7,536 bases of DNA, taken from assembly GCA_014378225.1 (NCBI GenBank), contig JACMOA010000169.1, positions 1-7,536 on the forward strand, in the 5' to 3' direction. Made by a program: the position numbers and the translations under genes. Shown here piece by piece: positions 6,085-7,536 of this stretch (the stretch's first letter is position 1; each line of letters opens with the position of its first letter). The notes below the pieces were generated by a model. It saw nothing but the letters and a program-made list of their open reading frames with translations, was not told the DNA's origin and did no database searches. The stretch is from Deinococcales bacterium (GTDB lineage Bacteria; Deinococcota; Deinococci; Deinococcales; Deinococcaceae).

Positions 6085-7536
6085 ATGGCTATTAAAGATA
6101 TGTTGCTCCCCGAGCTGGCCGAAAGTGTGGTTGAAGGCGAAATTCTTAAGTGGATGGTAAAAGAAGGCGACACCATCGCGCTCGAGCAGCCGATTGTGGA
6201 GGTTATGACCGACAAGGTTACGGTGGAACTTCCGGCCACTTTTGCTGGAAAGTTAGTCAAGATACTGGCTAAAGAAGGCGAGGTAGTGGCGGTACACGCC
6301 CTTATTGCCCAGATTGACGATGGTGTAGGCGGTGCAGCTTTAGAGGTAGGCTCGAGCGCGGCAGTTCCCGCTGGTGCGGCTTCTACCGCCACTCCAGCCG
6401 CCACCGCCACCCTCGAGAATGCGGATATAGCGGCTGCAAGTCCTAATGAGAGCCAAAAGCCAGCCGCTCTGGGTGCGGATATGTCCGCCGACTCGAGCGC
6501 TGTGGGTTCTGCCTACGACGGTGGGGTTAAAAAAGCTACTGCAATGGACTTTGGAGCTGTAGCCAAAGGTAGCTCTGGCGCAGCGGCTCCGGCCAAAGCC
6601 GGAACCAATAAGTTTGGGCGTGCGCTGGCGACTCCATCGGCGCGTCAAAACGCAAGAGAGGCAGGTGTGGACATTCTGGAAGTGCCGGGAAGCGGCCCCA
6701 ATGGACGGGTCAACACCGCCGATGTACAGAATTATCTCTCGAGCGCCCAAACCCAAGCGCCTGCCGCGCCTGCGCCTGTTCAGGCTGCGGCCCCAATGCC
6801 CCCGGCGCTCAGCGCTCAGCCCTCGAGCGGCGCGGTTCTGGATGTTCCCCCAGCCCAATACAAAACGCCCAAAGGCTACGAAGCTCGTGAAGAGCGCCTG
6901 CCGCTGCGGGGAATGCGGAAAGCTATTTCTAGAGCGATGGTCGCCAGCCACCTGCACACCGTTCGCACCCTCACCGTGGACGAGGCCGACCTGACCGAAC
7001 TGGTGAAACTGCGTGGACGGCTCAAAGAAAGTGCCGAGAAGCAGGGCGTCAAGCTCACCTACCTGCCTTTCTTTGTAAAAGCAGTGGCAGCGGCGCTGAA
7101 AAAGTTTCCCAACATCAACTCGAGCCTGGACGAAGCCGCCCAGGAAATTGTACGCAAGAAGTTTTATAACATCGGCATTGCGGTGGATACTGAAGCGGGC
7201 CTGCTGGTGCCTGTGGTGCGCGACGTGGACCAGAAAAGTATGCTGGACATCGCCAGCTCAATTACCGACCTGGCGGGGAAAGCCCGCAGCGGCAAGCTCA
7301 GCCCTGAGGAGTCTAGCGGGGGAACGTTCAGCATCACCAACATGGGCAGCGCGGGCAGCCTAATTTCTTTTCCCATCATCAACGCACCTGAGGCGGCGAT
7401 TCTGGGCATCCATACCATCGTGGAGCGTCCGGTCTCGAGGGCGGGAACGCTCGAGATGCGCCAGATAATGTACCTATCCTTGAGTTTTGACCACCGCCTG
7501 ATTGACGGGGCCGAAGGTGCGCGGTTTGTACGCAAG
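6085..7536 (+). CDS. 2-oxoacid dehydrogenase E2 component (lipoamide acyltransferase), 3' end cut
   Basis: E2 is the core of the complex: its swinging lipoyl arm takes the acyl group from E1 and the C-terminal domain moves it to CoA. I read 484 codons in one unbroken frame to the right edge. The lipoyl domain is residues 1-78, with the modified lysine K44 in EVMTDKVTVELP. An Ala-rich linker (about 93-172) leads to the peripheral-subunit-binding domain (179-218: RALATPSARQNAREAGVDI, GPNGRV), then an Ala/Pro linker (219-270). The catalytic domain starts near 270 (LPLRGMRKAISRAM) and continues through KLTYLPFFVKAV, NIGIAVDTEAGLLVPVVRD and GGTFSITNMGS to FDHRLIDGAEGARF, with H470 and D474 of the active-site motif. 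Only about 10-20 residues should be missing. The EVMTDKV lipoyl site and KLTYLPFFVKA segment lean toward branched-chain-type E2. There is a single lipoyl domain. Confidence 0.92.
   Translation, partial: MAIKDMLLPELAESVVEGEILKWMVKEGDTIALEQPIVEVMTDKVTVELPATFAGKLVKILAKEGEVVAVHALIAQIDDGVGGAALEVGSSAAVPAGAASTATPAATATLENADIAAASPNESQKPAALGADMSADSSAVGSAYDGGVKKATAMDFGAVAKGSSGAAAPAKAGTNKFGRALATPSARQNAREAGVDILEVPGSGPNGRVNTADVQNYLSSAQTQAPAAPAPVQAAAPMPPALSAQPSSGAVLDVPPAQYKTPKGYEAREERLPLRGMRKAISRAMVASHLHTVRTLTVDEADLTELVKLRGRLKESAEKQGVKLTYLPFFVKAVAAALKKFPNINSSLDEAAQEIVRKKFYNIGIAVDTEAGLLVPVVRDVDQKSMLDIASSITDLAGKARSGKLSPEESSGGTFSITNMGSAGSLISFPIINAPEAAILGIHTIVERPVSRAGTLEMRQIMYLSLSFDHRLIDGAEGARFVRK

Noticed and set aside
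6340..6957. Open frame on the - strand (205 codons) opposite the E2 linker
   Set aside because: It arises from the Ala/Pro-rich linker composition; the + strand frame is continuous through three known domains.

Overview
The window reads as chromosomal DNA of a bacterium, probably a member of the Deinococcota close to the Thermaceae (Meiothermus/Thermus type). The support is indirect: futalosine-pathway menaquinone genes, an alkyltransferase-like protein, an alpha2beta2-type 2-oxoacid dehydrogenase, moderately GC-rich genes, and extreme iteration of the palindrome CTCGAG (about 59 copies by hand count). All genes lie on the + strand and are tightly packed.

Region 1 (1-2961) looks like one long transcription unit. 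It begins with the C-terminal part of aminofutalosine synthase (mqnE, cut by the left edge). Next come a VOC-fold protein with an unrecognised N-terminal extension and chorismate dehydratase (mqnA), so two futalosine-pathway enzymes flank the VOC gene. After 24 bases come an AbrB-like antitoxin, a RelE-like toxin and an alkyltransferase-like DNA-lesion protein (atl), each overlapping the next by a few bases. A small hairpin that contains the atl stop codon in its loop closes this block.

Region 2 (3038-3562) is a stand-alone 2H phosphoesterase (LigT / 2'-5' RNA ligase-like). A non-coding stretch of about 300 bases follows, with weak promoter candidates and several inverted repeats.

Region 3 (3866-7536) is the operon of a 2-oxoacid dehydrogenase multienzyme complex: E1 alpha, E1 beta (ATGA overlap), then E2 after a 129-base spacer that carries GATTAGC heptamer repeats with an inverted partner. 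E2 has its lipoyl, E3/E1-binding and catalytic domains in one clean frame and runs off the right edge just after its DHRxxDG active-site motif. An E3 gene may follow outside the window. The substrate is most likely branched-chain 2-oxoacids, though pyruvate cannot be excluded from sequence reading alone. If so, the window combines respiratory quinone synthesis with the supply of branched-chain acyl-CoA, the primers of iso/anteiso fatty acids.

No previously undescribed multi-gene system is evident. The most unusual signals are the genome-style iteration of CTCGAG, the lower-GC VOC fusion inside the menaquinone block, the toxin-antitoxin-atl overlap chain, and the structured spacers before E1 alpha and E2.
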